Below the pieces are notes generated by a model. That model saw only the letters and a list, made by a program, of their open reading frames with translations. It was not told the DNA's origin and did no database searches. Position numbers and translations under genes: made by a program. 8,602 bases of DNA from assembly GCA_029861655.1 (NCBI GenBank), contig JAOTZA010000135.1, positions 1 to 8,602 of the forward strand. The letters run 5' to 3'. This stretch comes from Acidobacteriota bacterium (GTDB lineage Bacteria; Acidobacteriota; Thermoanaerobaculia; Multivoradales; JAHEKO01). This document shows, piece after piece, positions 1 to 5,743 of this stretch; position 1 is the stretch's first letter; every line of letters begins with the position of its first letter.

Positions 1-369
1 TCTCTGCCAGGGCACAAACGTGTTGTGAGGCGTGAAACGCCGTTCCCAGAGCTTTTCGCCGTCTTCGGCGTCCCAGCAAACCACCACCTCCTGGCGCCGA
101 ATGCCTTCGCCGTCGCGGCCCATGGCGCAAGCCCGACCGTCGAACACCGCCGCCGTCGAGCGCCCGGTGAAGTCGGCACGCCAGAGGAGGTTCTCGCCTT
201 CGGTCGACCAACCCGAGATCAATCCGGTGTCGTCGGCGACCCCGTTGTAATGAGGACCACGCCAATTGTTCCACTCCCCACCGCTGACAGGAGAAACGAA
301 CACAAGAGCGACAAAGAGGGTGAAGGTCAAGGCCGGCAGGGCTCTAACGAAGACTGTTGGCGTACGCAT
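1..369 (-). CDS. Secreted PQQ-like beta-propeller protein, N-terminal part (runs off left edge)
   Basis: The reading frame opens at an ATG at 369-367 (minus strand) and stays open for 123 codons to the window edge, so the C-terminal part is missing. Residues 1 to about 30 are a signal peptide: a basic start (MRTPTVFVR), a hydrophobic core (LPALTFTLFVALVFV) and a probable cleavage just before GEW. The mature protein begins with WNNWRGPHYNG (residues 33-43), followed by DDTGL and a blade with LLWRADF. This is the N-terminal signature of periplasmic PQQ-like (BamB-like) propellers; DAEDGEKLW (residues 100-108) is a typical blade end. A purine-rich Shine-Dalgarno-like stretch (GAAAGAGAG) lies 6 nt upstream of the ATG. 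The gene is divergent from the six-gene run to its right and shares the intergenic region with it. The two propellers in that run have related N-termini. The ligand is unknown; PQQ binding cannot be assumed from this fold. The frame and signal peptide are convincing, the exact family less so. Confidence 0.85.
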   Translation of the reverse strand, partial: MRTPTVFVRALPALTFTLFVALVFVSPVSGGEWNNWRGPHYNGVADDTGLISGWSTEGENLLWRADFTGRSTAAVFDGRACAMGRDGEGIRRQEVVVCWDAEDGEKLWERRFTPHNTFVPWQR

Positions 370-429
370 CCGGAACTCTCTTTCGTAGCTTGGATTTGTC
401 GGCGATCAGGCCGTAGACAGCGGCTGAGA

Positions 430-459
430 ATCCTACGTGGCGCGCCCCAATGGGCGCAA
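430..459 (-). promoter_or_regulatory. Weak candidate sigma-70-type promoter for the leftward propeller gene
   Basis: On the minus strand, TTGCGC (459-454) and TAGGAT (435-430) are separated by 18 nt and lie about 60 bp upstream of the leftward ATG. The match is only 3/6 for the -35 box and 4/6 for the -10 box. In GC-rich DNA this could be chance. The spacer overlaps the 442-457 inverted repeat, which would suit repressor control if the promoter is real. Confidence 0.2.
442..457. repeat. Perfect 6-bp inverted repeat in the divergent intergenic region
   Basis: GCGCCC-CAAT-GGGCGC: two perfect 6-bp arms around a 4-nt centre. No T-run follows on either strand, so an intrinsic terminator is unlikely. 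Its place between two divergent genes suits a protein-binding site or a small RNA hairpin. No known regulator motif is recognised. Confidence 0.5.
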
Positions 460-490
460 CCGAAACGCTGAACTGCAAACTCGGTGCCCA

Positions 491-527
491 CTTCAAGGCT
501 AACTGCCGCCGGCGCCGGCACTTGAAG
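491..527. repeat. Nested inverted repeat, possible leader hairpin or operator
   Basis: CTTCAAG (491-497) is exactly inverted as CTTGAAG (521-527). Inside lies a second dyad, TGCCG (504-508) with CGGCA (516-520), and the 12-bp perfect palindrome GCCGGCGCCGGC (508-519). The inner stem abuts the outer arm on the 3' side and leaves a 6-nt bulge on the 5' side. As RNA it could form a two-part stem about 70 nt upstream of the aldehyde dehydrogenase start; as DNA it could be a regulator site. It does not resemble a riboswitch class I can name. Confidence 0.5.
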
Positions 528-549
528 CCATATTCATCTTCCCACACGA

Positions 550-562
550 ACTATCAGATAGT
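550..562. promoter_or_regulatory. Candidate operator: 13-bp palindrome upstream of the aldehyde dehydrogenase
   Basis: ACTATC-A-GATAGT has perfect 6-bp arms around one central base. It is AT-rich in otherwise GC-rich DNA and lies 35 bp upstream of the first operon gene. Size, symmetry and position fit a binding site for a dimeric repressor near the transcription start. No convincing -35/-10 pair was found next to it, and the regulator is unknown. Confidence 0.4.
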
Positions 563-597
563 CTTGGCGGTTCAGACCTCGCTCCGAGGGCACTCCC

Positions 598-2049
598 ATG
601 ATCCATATCCCCGTACTCCGCGCCGGAAAGGCTTACACGAGCCTCACGACCCAAGCTCTCGACGACGTCCGTACCGGCGAGCCGATCGCCAAGATGAGTC
701 TCGCCAACGCCGGATTGATCGCCAAAGACCTGAGTCGATCCGCGATGCGCCGCCGGGCGCTCGCCGAGCGACCGGTCGCAGAGTTGATCGCGATCGCGGG
801 TGATGCCGCTCGCCGGTTCACCAAAGACACGCTTCCGCTCGGGGACGGTGAGCAGACACCGGAGGACTATGTGCGGCAGTTGTCGGCCACCGCCGGTCTC
901 CCCGAGACTCTGGTGCGCGCCAACATGGCCAAGTCCACGTATGTCATGGCCGAAATGGAGACGGTCCTGGGTGGTCTCACCCGCGGCCTGGATCTCGAGA
1001 TTCTGGACCGGGGCTGGGGCACCCAGGACGGCCGGATGGTCTCCTACCGGCCGGAGACCGATGTTCTCGCCGCGGTGCTGCCTTCCAACTCACCCGGTGT
1101 CCACTCACTATGGATCCCGGCCTTCGCCCTCAAGACTCCGCTGGCGCTCAAACCCGGAAGCAAGGAGCCGTGGACCCCGTACCGCATCGGCCAGGCTCTT
1201 CTGGCCGCCGGAGCCCCCCCCGAAGCGTTCTCGTTCTATCCCACCGACTATGCCGGCGCTCACGAGCTCTTGCTGCGCAGCGGCCGGTCACTGCTGTTCG
1301 GCGATGGCGCCACGGTGGCTCCGTGGCGCGCCAACCCCGGGGTCCAGATTCATGGTCCGGGCTGGAGCAAGGTCGTCCTCGGAAAGGACGGAGCAGAAGA
1401 CTGGGGCGGCGACCTCGATTTGATCGTCGAATCAGTGGCTGCCAATGGTGGCCGTTCCTGTATCAACGCCTCCGGGGTGTGGACGGCGGCCAACGGCCGA
1501 GCGCTGGCCGATGGGCTGGCGCAACGCTTGGCGACGATCGAAGCCCGGCCCCTCGATGACCCCGAAGCCCGCCTGGCCTCGTTCCCGAGCAAGAAGGCCG
1601 CCGAAGCTCTTTCGCGGCACCTCGAGTCCCAACTGGCGATCGAAGGCGCCGAAGACATGACCGCTCGCTATCGACAGCCGGGACCCGAGGGAAGGGTCGC
1701 CGAAGCCGGCGGGTGTGCCTTTGTCTTGCCGACGGTCGTCTTTTGCGAAGATCCTCGCCATCCGCTCGCGCATTCGGAGTTTCTCTTTCCGTTTGTCTCG
1801 GTGGTCGAAACGCCGGAAGAGACCCTGGTTTCGACGATGGGCGAAAGCCTCGTGGTCACGGCGCTGACCGAAGATCCGGGGATGATCCGCGAGCTGATGA
1901 ACTCCACCAATGTCGAGCGGTTGAACCTGGGCCGCTTTCCCACCAGCCATGTGACCTGGGACCAACCACACGAAGGAAACCTCTTCGAGCACCTTTTCCG
2001 TCAGCGGGCTTTCCAAGGGTCCTCCCTGGAAACCCAAACGGCTGCCTAG
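598..2049 (+). CDS. Aldehyde dehydrogenase superfamily protein, atypical active site (possibly CoA-acylating)
   Basis: 483 residues, starting at an ATG with GAGGG 7 nt upstream. The ALDH landmarks occur in order: LPSNSPG (161-167) in place of the usual PWNFP, with Asn164; LKPGSKEP (184-191), whose Lys185 would bind NAD(P); LLFGDGATV (232-240) at the FTGS position; GGRSCINASG with the likely nucleophile Cys288; and SEFLFPFV (393-400) at the EEIFGPV position, with Glu394. Where hydrolytic ALDHs have ELGGK with the general-base Glu, this protein has HGPGWSKVVLG (252-262) and no Glu. That resembles CoA-acylating ALDHs, which contain a GPG motif there. The N-terminal 90-100 residues (rich in Ala and Arg) do not look like a canonical ALDH; a LuxC-like acyl-CoA reductase is another possibility. 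It is the first gene of the run. The Fe-type alcohol dehydrogenase follows 64 bp later, so the two could act in sequence as in AdhE. The superfamily is secure; the substrate and acylating activity are inferred. Confidence 0.87.
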   Translation: MIHIPVLRAGKAYTSLTTQALDDVRTGEPIAKMSLANAGLIAKDLSRSAMRRRALAERPVAELIAIAGDAARRFTKDTLPLGDGEQTPEDYVRQLSATAGLPETLVRANMAKSTYVMAEMETVLGGLTRGLDLEILDRGWGTQDGRMVSYRPETDVLAAVLPSNSPGVHSLWIPAFALKTPLALKPGSKEPWTPYRIGQALLAAGAPPEAFSFYPTDYAGAHELLLRSGRSLLFGDGATVAPWRANPGVQIHGPGWSKVVLGKDGAEDWGGDLDLIVESVAANGGRSCINASGVWTAANGRALADGLAQRLATIEARPLDDPEARLASFPSKKAAEALSRHLESQLAIEGAEDMTARYRQPGPEGRVAEAGGCAFVLPTVVFCEDPRHPLAHSEFLFPFVSVVETPEETLVSTMGESLVVTALTEDPGMIRELMNSTNVERLNLGRFPTSHVTWDQPHEGNLFEHLFRQRAFQGSSLETQTAA

Positions 2050-2062
2050 CAGCCGACATCCA

Positions 2063-2081
2063 AGCTGCAACCTTTGCAGCT
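2063..2081 (+). repeat. Perfect 8-bp intercistronic hairpin
   Basis: AGCTGCAA-CCT-TTGCAGCT: an 8-bp perfect stem with a 3-nt loop, 13 bp after the aldehyde dehydrogenase stop codon. No U-run follows (next bases CTTCGAC), so it is not a canonical intrinsic terminator. It could stabilise or separate the upstream message, or attenuate it. A small palindrome, GGTATACC (2090-2097), follows in the same gap. Confidence 0.6.
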
Positions 2082-2113
2082 CTTCGACCGGTATACCTAG
2101 CCAACGACTCGAG

Positions 2114-3283
2114 ATGACGACCTTGGACAAAACGCGAGATGACCCTCCCGCCCTGGCGCCCTGGGAAGCCGAGGTGGGCTCGGTGCGTATCGTCGCCGGT
2201 CCCGGCCGAATCGCCGAGCTCGCTTCTATCGTCGCCCGCTTCGAGGTTCTGCGGGTTCTGGTGGTGACCGATTCCGGTCTTCAGGAGGCAGGTCATGTCG
2301 AGCGAGCCGTGAGCGCCCTCGGATCGGGGTTCGAGACCTGGGTGTTCGACGGTGTCGAGGAAAACCCCAACTCCGCTCACGTTCAAAGCGGTACGGCTCT
2401 GGCTCGCGAGCACGGTATCGAGCTGATTGTCGCGATCGGTGGCGGCAGTGCCTTGGATTGTGCCAAAGCCATCAACTTTCTTCTTACCAATGGCGGCAAA
2501 ATTGAGGACTACTGGGGTTTTGGCAAGGCGCAGAGCCCGATGCTGCCATCTGTGGCGATCCCGGCGACCGCTGGCACCGGTAGCGAGGCGCAGTCCTATG
2601 CCCTGATCACCCAGGCGGGTACGGGTCGCAAGATGGCCTGTGGAGATCTCAAGGCACGACCGCGAGCGGTGGTGCTCGATCCCGAGGTGGCGGTCACCGC
2701 GCCGCGCTCGGTCGCTGCGCAAGCCGGACTCGACGCACTCTCGCACGCGGTCGAAAGCATGGTTACAACTCGACGCAACCCGGTGTCGACCATGCTGGCC
2801 CGGGAGGCCTGGCGGATCCTCGCTCCGGCTCTCGCGACAGCTCGTGACCACCGCGGCGGAGATTCCCTCGCTGCCGTGGCCCGGCTTCAACTCGGTGCCC
2901 ATCTCGCTGGAGCCGCGATCGAGAGCTCCATGCTGGGGGCGGCGCATGCGGCGGCGAACCCCCTGACCACCCATCATCAGATCGTTCACGGAGAGGCCGT
3001 TGCCTTGATGTTGCCGCATGTAGTGCGTTTCAACGCCCAGGGCGGCCAGGGAATCGACGATCTCTACCGCCAGCTCGAGTCCGGGAGCGGCTCAGCGCTT
3101 GCAGGTCATATCGAAAAGATCCGCCATCAGGCGGGTCTCGCGGAACAACTCCGCCAATGTGGCGTAGAAAAAGAAACCCTGCCGGAACTCGCTCGCGCCG
3201 CGACCGAGGAGTGGACCGGGCGATTCAATCCCAGAGACGTGACCGAAAAAGATTTCCTGAGGCTCTATGAAGCGGCGTATTGA
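2114..3283 (+). CDS. Iron-type (group III) NAD(P)-dependent alcohol dehydrogenase
   Basis: 389 residues, the usual family size. The N-terminal Rossmann-like half carries AIGGGSALDCAKA (107-119; the GGGSxxDxxK nucleotide-binding signature) and PATAGTGSE (150-158). The C-terminal helical half supplies the divalent-metal site: Asp207 and His211 in GLDALSHAVE, His278 in GAAHAAANPL, and His292 in IVHGEA. The spacings match FucO (D196, H200, H263, H277). At the position of FucO His267, a conserved non-ligand His near the active site, this protein has Asn282. It should interconvert a primary alcohol and an aldehyde in the cytoplasm, probably using or supplying the product of the upstream aldehyde dehydrogenase. 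The ATG has almost no Shine-Dalgarno (only GAG directly against it), but no better start fits the family N-terminus. The last 17 bp overlap the next gene. Confidence 0.95.
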   Translation: MTTLDKTRDDPPALAPWEAEVGSVRIVAGPGRIAELASIVARFEVLRVLVVTDSGLQEAGHVERAVSALGSGFETWVFDGVEENPNSAHVQSGTALAREHGIELIVAIGGGSALDCAKAINFLLTNGGKIEDYWGFGKAQSPMLPSVAIPATAGTGSEAQSYALITQAGTGRKMACGDLKARPRAVVLDPEVAVTAPRSVAAQAGLDALSHAVESMVTTRRNPVSTMLAREAWRILAPALATARDHRGGDSLAAVARLQLGAHLAGAAIESSMLGAAHAAANPLTTHHQIVHGEAVALMLPHVVRFNAQGGQGIDDLYRQLESGSGSALAGHIEKIRHQAGLAEQLRQCGVEKETLPELARAATEEWTGRFNPRDVTEKDFLRLYEAAY

Positions 3284-4412
3284 GGACACGGCGGCGAGGG
3301 CTGCTCGGTTTCTGGCCGCCGTATTGCTCGCATCGCTGCCGCTCGAAGCCGATTGGACTCAGTTTCGAGGCGACCCGGCACTCACCGGGATCGCCTCGGA
3401 TGGTCTCCCCGCCGAGCTTTCGGCACTCTGGAGCTTCGAGGCGGACGACGCGATCGAGTCGACCGCCGCAATCGCTGATGGACGCGTCCTGGTCACCTCT
3501 CTCGACGGCCATCTCTATGCCCTGGATCTCGACTCGGGCAAACCGCTCTGGAATTACGCCACTGGAGAGGAAATCAAGTCGTCCCCGTCGATCTTCGAGG
3601 GAACGGTCTTTTTTGGCGACGAAGCGGGTGTCTTCCACGCCGTCGACGTCAAGACCGGAACCGCTCGCTGGACCTTTCAGACCGACGCCGGGATCATCTC
3701 CTCGGCCAACTTCCACGGCGACCGAGTGCTCTTCGGCTCCTACGACGGGTTCCTCTACAGCCTGCTTCGGCGGGACGGCTCTCTCGTCTGGAAGATCGAG
3801 ACCGAGTCCTATGTCCACGCCGCGCCGACAATCAGTGGCGACACCGTGATGTTTGGTGGTTGCGACGGCTTGTTTCGCCGCGTGTCCCTGGGTTCCGGTA
3901 CCGAGGCCGACCGGTTGCAGCTGGGCTCATATGTGGCTGGCAGCATGGCCGTTCGCGGCAACCGTGCCTATGTCGGCACTTTCGACAACGAGGTTTTGGC
4001 GATCGACCTGGACGGACCGGAAGTTCTGTGGCGATACGACTACCCCGAGCGTGACTTTCCGTTCTACTCCTCGCCAGCCGTGAACCAGGATCTCGTCATC
4101 ATCGGCGGTCGTGACAAGCTGGTTCACGCCCTCGACCCCAAGACCGGTCAGGCGGTTTGGACGTTCTCGACACCCGCCCGTGTTGACGCGTCTCCGGTTA
4201 TCGCCGGCACCCGGGTGTTTGTCGCCTCGACCAGTGGCGACATCTACGGGCTGAATCTCCAAACCGGCGAAGCCGAGTGGCATTATGAGACGGGATCGCC
4301 AATTCTCGGTTCACCGGCGATCGCCTCGGGACGCCTGGTCATCGGCACCGCCGACGGCGTCGTCCTCGGATTCGGCGCGAAGCAGAAAGAGACCTCTCGT
4401 GACTCAGGCTGA
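3267..4412 (+). CDS. Secreted 8-repeat PQQ-like (BamB-like) beta-propeller protein
   Basis: 381 residues. Residues 1-28 are a signal peptide with a charged, long n-region (MKRRIEDTAARAAR), the core FLAAVLLASLPL and a probable cut at LEA|DW. The mature protein starts DWTQFRGDPALTG, the propeller N-terminal signature. It then shows about eight blades of roughly 40 residues, each ending in a Gly-x-x-x-Trp strand: LWSF near 54, LWNY 94, RWTF 135, VWKI 174, a degenerate blade near 216, LWRY 254, VWTF 297 and EWHY 337. Blades contain the A-x-D-x-x-[ST]-G turn (e.g. ALDLDSGK, ALDPKTGQ). It is much shorter than quinoprotein alcohol dehydrogenases (about 600 residues) and lacks their vicinal Cys pair, so it is more likely a binding or scaffold protein than a dehydrogenase. 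The start overlaps the alcohol dehydrogenase end by 17 bp, with TGAGG only 4 nt upstream. The end overlaps the next gene by 14 bp. The ligand is unknown. Confidence 0.92.
   Translation: MKRRIEDTAARAARFLAAVLLASLPLEADWTQFRGDPALTGIASDGLPAELSALWSFEADDAIESTAAIADGRVLVTSLDGHLYALDLDSGKPLWNYATGEEIKSSPSIFEGTVFFGDEAGVFHAVDVKTGTARWTFQTDAGIISSANFHGDRVLFGSYDGFLYSLLRRDGSLVWKIETESYVHAAPTISGDTVMFGGCDGLFRRVSLGSGTEADRLQLGSYVAGSMAVRGNRAYVGTFDNEVLAIDLDGPEVLWRYDYPERDFPFYSSPAVNQDLVIIGGRDKLVHALDPKTGQAVWTFSTPARVDASPVIAGTRVFVASTSGDIYGLNLQTGEAEWHYETGSPILGSPAIASGRLVIGTADGVVLGFGAKQKETSRDSG
4387..4401 (+). promoter_or_regulatory. Ribosome binding site and GTG start deciding the radical SAM N-terminus
   Basis: AAGAG (4387-4391) lies 7 nt before GTG (4399-4401). 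The open frame extends back to an ATG at 4285, but that would overlap the propeller gene by 128 bp and add 38 low-complexity Arg/Ser/Pro residues, which read as a shadow of the propeller's own frame. The GTG gives a clean N-terminus and a 14-bp overlap typical of coupled genes. Confidence 0.7.
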
Positions 4413-5730
4413 TCCGGCAGCGGCTGGGAGCAAAGCCGCCGAGAGCGAAGTCGGCAGCGTTTTTGTTTCCAACTACCCACCCTTCTCCTTCTGGGACACC
4501 GAGGGCCTCGGCGAGGTGGAGCGCGTCCTCTCACAGCAACCAACCAGGACCACCGACCTCGGTCTCTACTTGCACATACCGTTTTGTCGCAAGCGGTGCA
4601 AGTTCTGCTACTTCCGCGTCTATACGGACAAGAACTTCGACGAGATCGGCTCGTATCTGGAGGCCCTTGCAACCGAGGTCGAAGCATATGCCGCGCAACC
4701 GGCCATCGCCGGGCGCAAGCTGCGGTTCATCTATTTCGGCGGCGGCACTCCGTCCTACATCAGCGCCAAACAGCTCCGCGTATTGGTTGGGCGTCTGCGC
4801 CGGGCGATTCCGTGGGACGGTGTCGAAGAAGTGACCTTCGAGTGCGAGCCGGGGACCCTGACACGAGCAAAGCTCGAAGCCATCAAGGAAATCGACGTCA
4901 CCCGGCTGTCGCTCGGGATCGAGAACTTCGACGACGAGATTCTACGAGTCAACGGTCGCGCTCATGTCTCGAACGAGATCGATCGTTGTCTTCCCTGGAT
5001 CGATGACATCGGCTTCGACCAGCTCAACGTCGACCTGATCGCCGGGATGGTGGGAGAAACCTGGGAGAAGTGGCGCCGAAGTGTCGAGCGCACCGTTGGG
5101 CTGGCGCCAGACAGTGTCACTGTCTACCAGATGGAGCTGCCTTTCAACACACGCTTTACGCGTTCGGTACTCGACGGTTCGCTAGATACTCCGCTCGCCG
5201 ACTGGGACACCAAACGAGCCTGGCACCTGTACGCGATCGAGGAATTGGAGAAGGCCGGCTACGAGATCTCCAGTGGCTACACGATGGTCCGCGATCGAGC
5301 GAGTTGTCGTTTTGTCTACCGCGATTCCCTCTGGCGGGGCTGCGACCTACTTGGCACCGGAGTCGCCTCGTTTTCCCATCTCGCTGGCGTCCACTTTCAG
5401 AACGTGGACGGTTGGGGCGAGTATCTCGCCACCGTCGGAGACGGTCGCCCACCCCTGGGCCGCGCATTCGCCACCAGCGCCGACGAGCGGTTGACGCGTG
5501 AGCTCATCCTGCAGCTCAAGCTCGGTCGACTGGAGGGAGACTACTTTCAACAGAAGTTCGGTGTCGATGTCTTCCAGCACTACTCAGATGCCTTCGAACG
5601 ACTCGAAAACCGGGGTGTCCTCGAACGAGGAAATGGATCGGTCCGCCTGACACGCGACGGTCTCTTGTCGGTAGACCTGCTGCTCCCCGAGTTCTATGAA
5701 GAGAAATACCGCGACGCTCGCTATACATAG
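4399..5730 (+). CDS. HemN-like radical SAM enzyme (coproporphyrinogen III oxidase family, function unassigned)
   Basis: 443 residues from the GTG start. A short N-terminal segment with FVSNYPPFSFW (22-32) precedes the radical SAM barrel. The barrel opens with LYLHIPFC and the [4Fe-4S] motif CRKRCKFC (Cys63, Cys67, Cys70; CxxxCxxC), followed by Tyr71-Phe72 where HemN has CGC. Other landmarks are YFGGGTPSY (112-120, SAM binding), TFECEPGTL (136-144), LGIENFDDEIL (162-172) followed by NGRAH, and VDLIAGMVGET (211-221). The C-terminal HemN-type part includes GTGVASFSH (339-347), FQN (353-355) and a winged-helix-like tail ending LTRDGLLSVDLLLPEFY. Family members include the oxidase HemN, the haem chaperone HemW, and the haem-opening enzymes ChuW/HutW. 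The sequence alone does not place it in any of these. It is cytoplasmic and oxygen-sensitive. It lies between two secreted propellers and two genes before a TonB receptor, so a role in processing an imported or exported small molecule is possible. No haem-biosynthesis gene is nearby. Confidence 0.93.
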   Translation: MTQADPAAAGSKAAESEVGSVFVSNYPPFSFWDTEGLGEVERVLSQQPTRTTDLGLYLHIPFCRKRCKFCYFRVYTDKNFDEIGSYLEALATEVEAYAAQPAIAGRKLRFIYFGGGTPSYISAKQLRVLVGRLRRAIPWDGVEEVTFECEPGTLTRAKLEAIKEIDVTRLSLGIENFDDEILRVNGRAHVSNEIDRCLPWIDDIGFDQLNVDLIAGMVGETWEKWRRSVERTVGLAPDSVTVYQMELPFNTRFTRSVLDGSLDTPLADWDTKRAWHLYAIEELEKAGYEISSGYTMVRDRASCRFVYRDSLWRGCDLLGTGVASFSHLAGVHFQNVDGWGEYLATVGDGRPPLGRAFATSADERLTRELILQLKLGRLEGDYFQQKFGVDVFQHYSDAFERLENRGVLERGNGSVRLTRDGLLSVDLLLPEFYEEKYRDARYT

Positions 5731-5743
5731 GAACCACCCGATG
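5729..5743 (+). promoter_or_regulatory. Ribosome binding site deciding the start of the second propeller
   Basis: AGGA (5729-5732), which overlaps the radical SAM stop codon, lies 8 nt before ATG at 5741. An in-frame ATG at 5696 would put 15 extra residues before a textbook signal peptide and overlap the radical SAM gene by 35 bp, so 5741 is preferred. Confidence 0.7.

Noticed and set aside
344..547. Two small minus-strand frames (327-521 and 344-547) in the divergent region
   Set aside because: Both overlap the signal-peptide part of the leftward propeller in other frames and have no recognisable content.
785..797. GATCGCGATCGC, also found near 6054-6065, as a repeated element
   Set aside because: Both copies are inside coding sequence and are short self-complementary strings expected from frequent Ile-Ala and Asp-Arg codons in GC-rich genes; there is no wider shared flank.
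450..803. 117-codon plus-strand open frame across the intergenic region
   Set aside because: It overlaps the start of the aldehyde dehydrogenase in another frame, its translation is dominated by Arg and Pro, and it would run through all the inverted repeats.
2063..2081. Intercistronic hairpin as an intrinsic terminator
   Set aside because: No U-run follows the stem, and the downstream gene is functionally linked and on the same strand.
1856..3019. 387-codon open frame on the minus strand
   Set aside because: It lies antisense to the 3' end of the aldehyde dehydrogenase and most of the alcohol dehydrogenase, both strong family matches. Its translation is rich in Arg, Gly and His with no recognisable motif, a usual shadow in GC-rich coding DNA.
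4285..4398. Upstream extension of the radical SAM gene to an ATG at 4285
   Set aside because: It adds 38 low-complexity residues over the end of the propeller gene; the GTG at 4399 has a Shine-Dalgarno and a normal short overlap.
5696..5740. Upstream extension of the second propeller to an ATG at 5696
   Set aside because: The extra 15 residues precede a complete signal peptide; the ATG at 5741 has AGGA at proper spacing.
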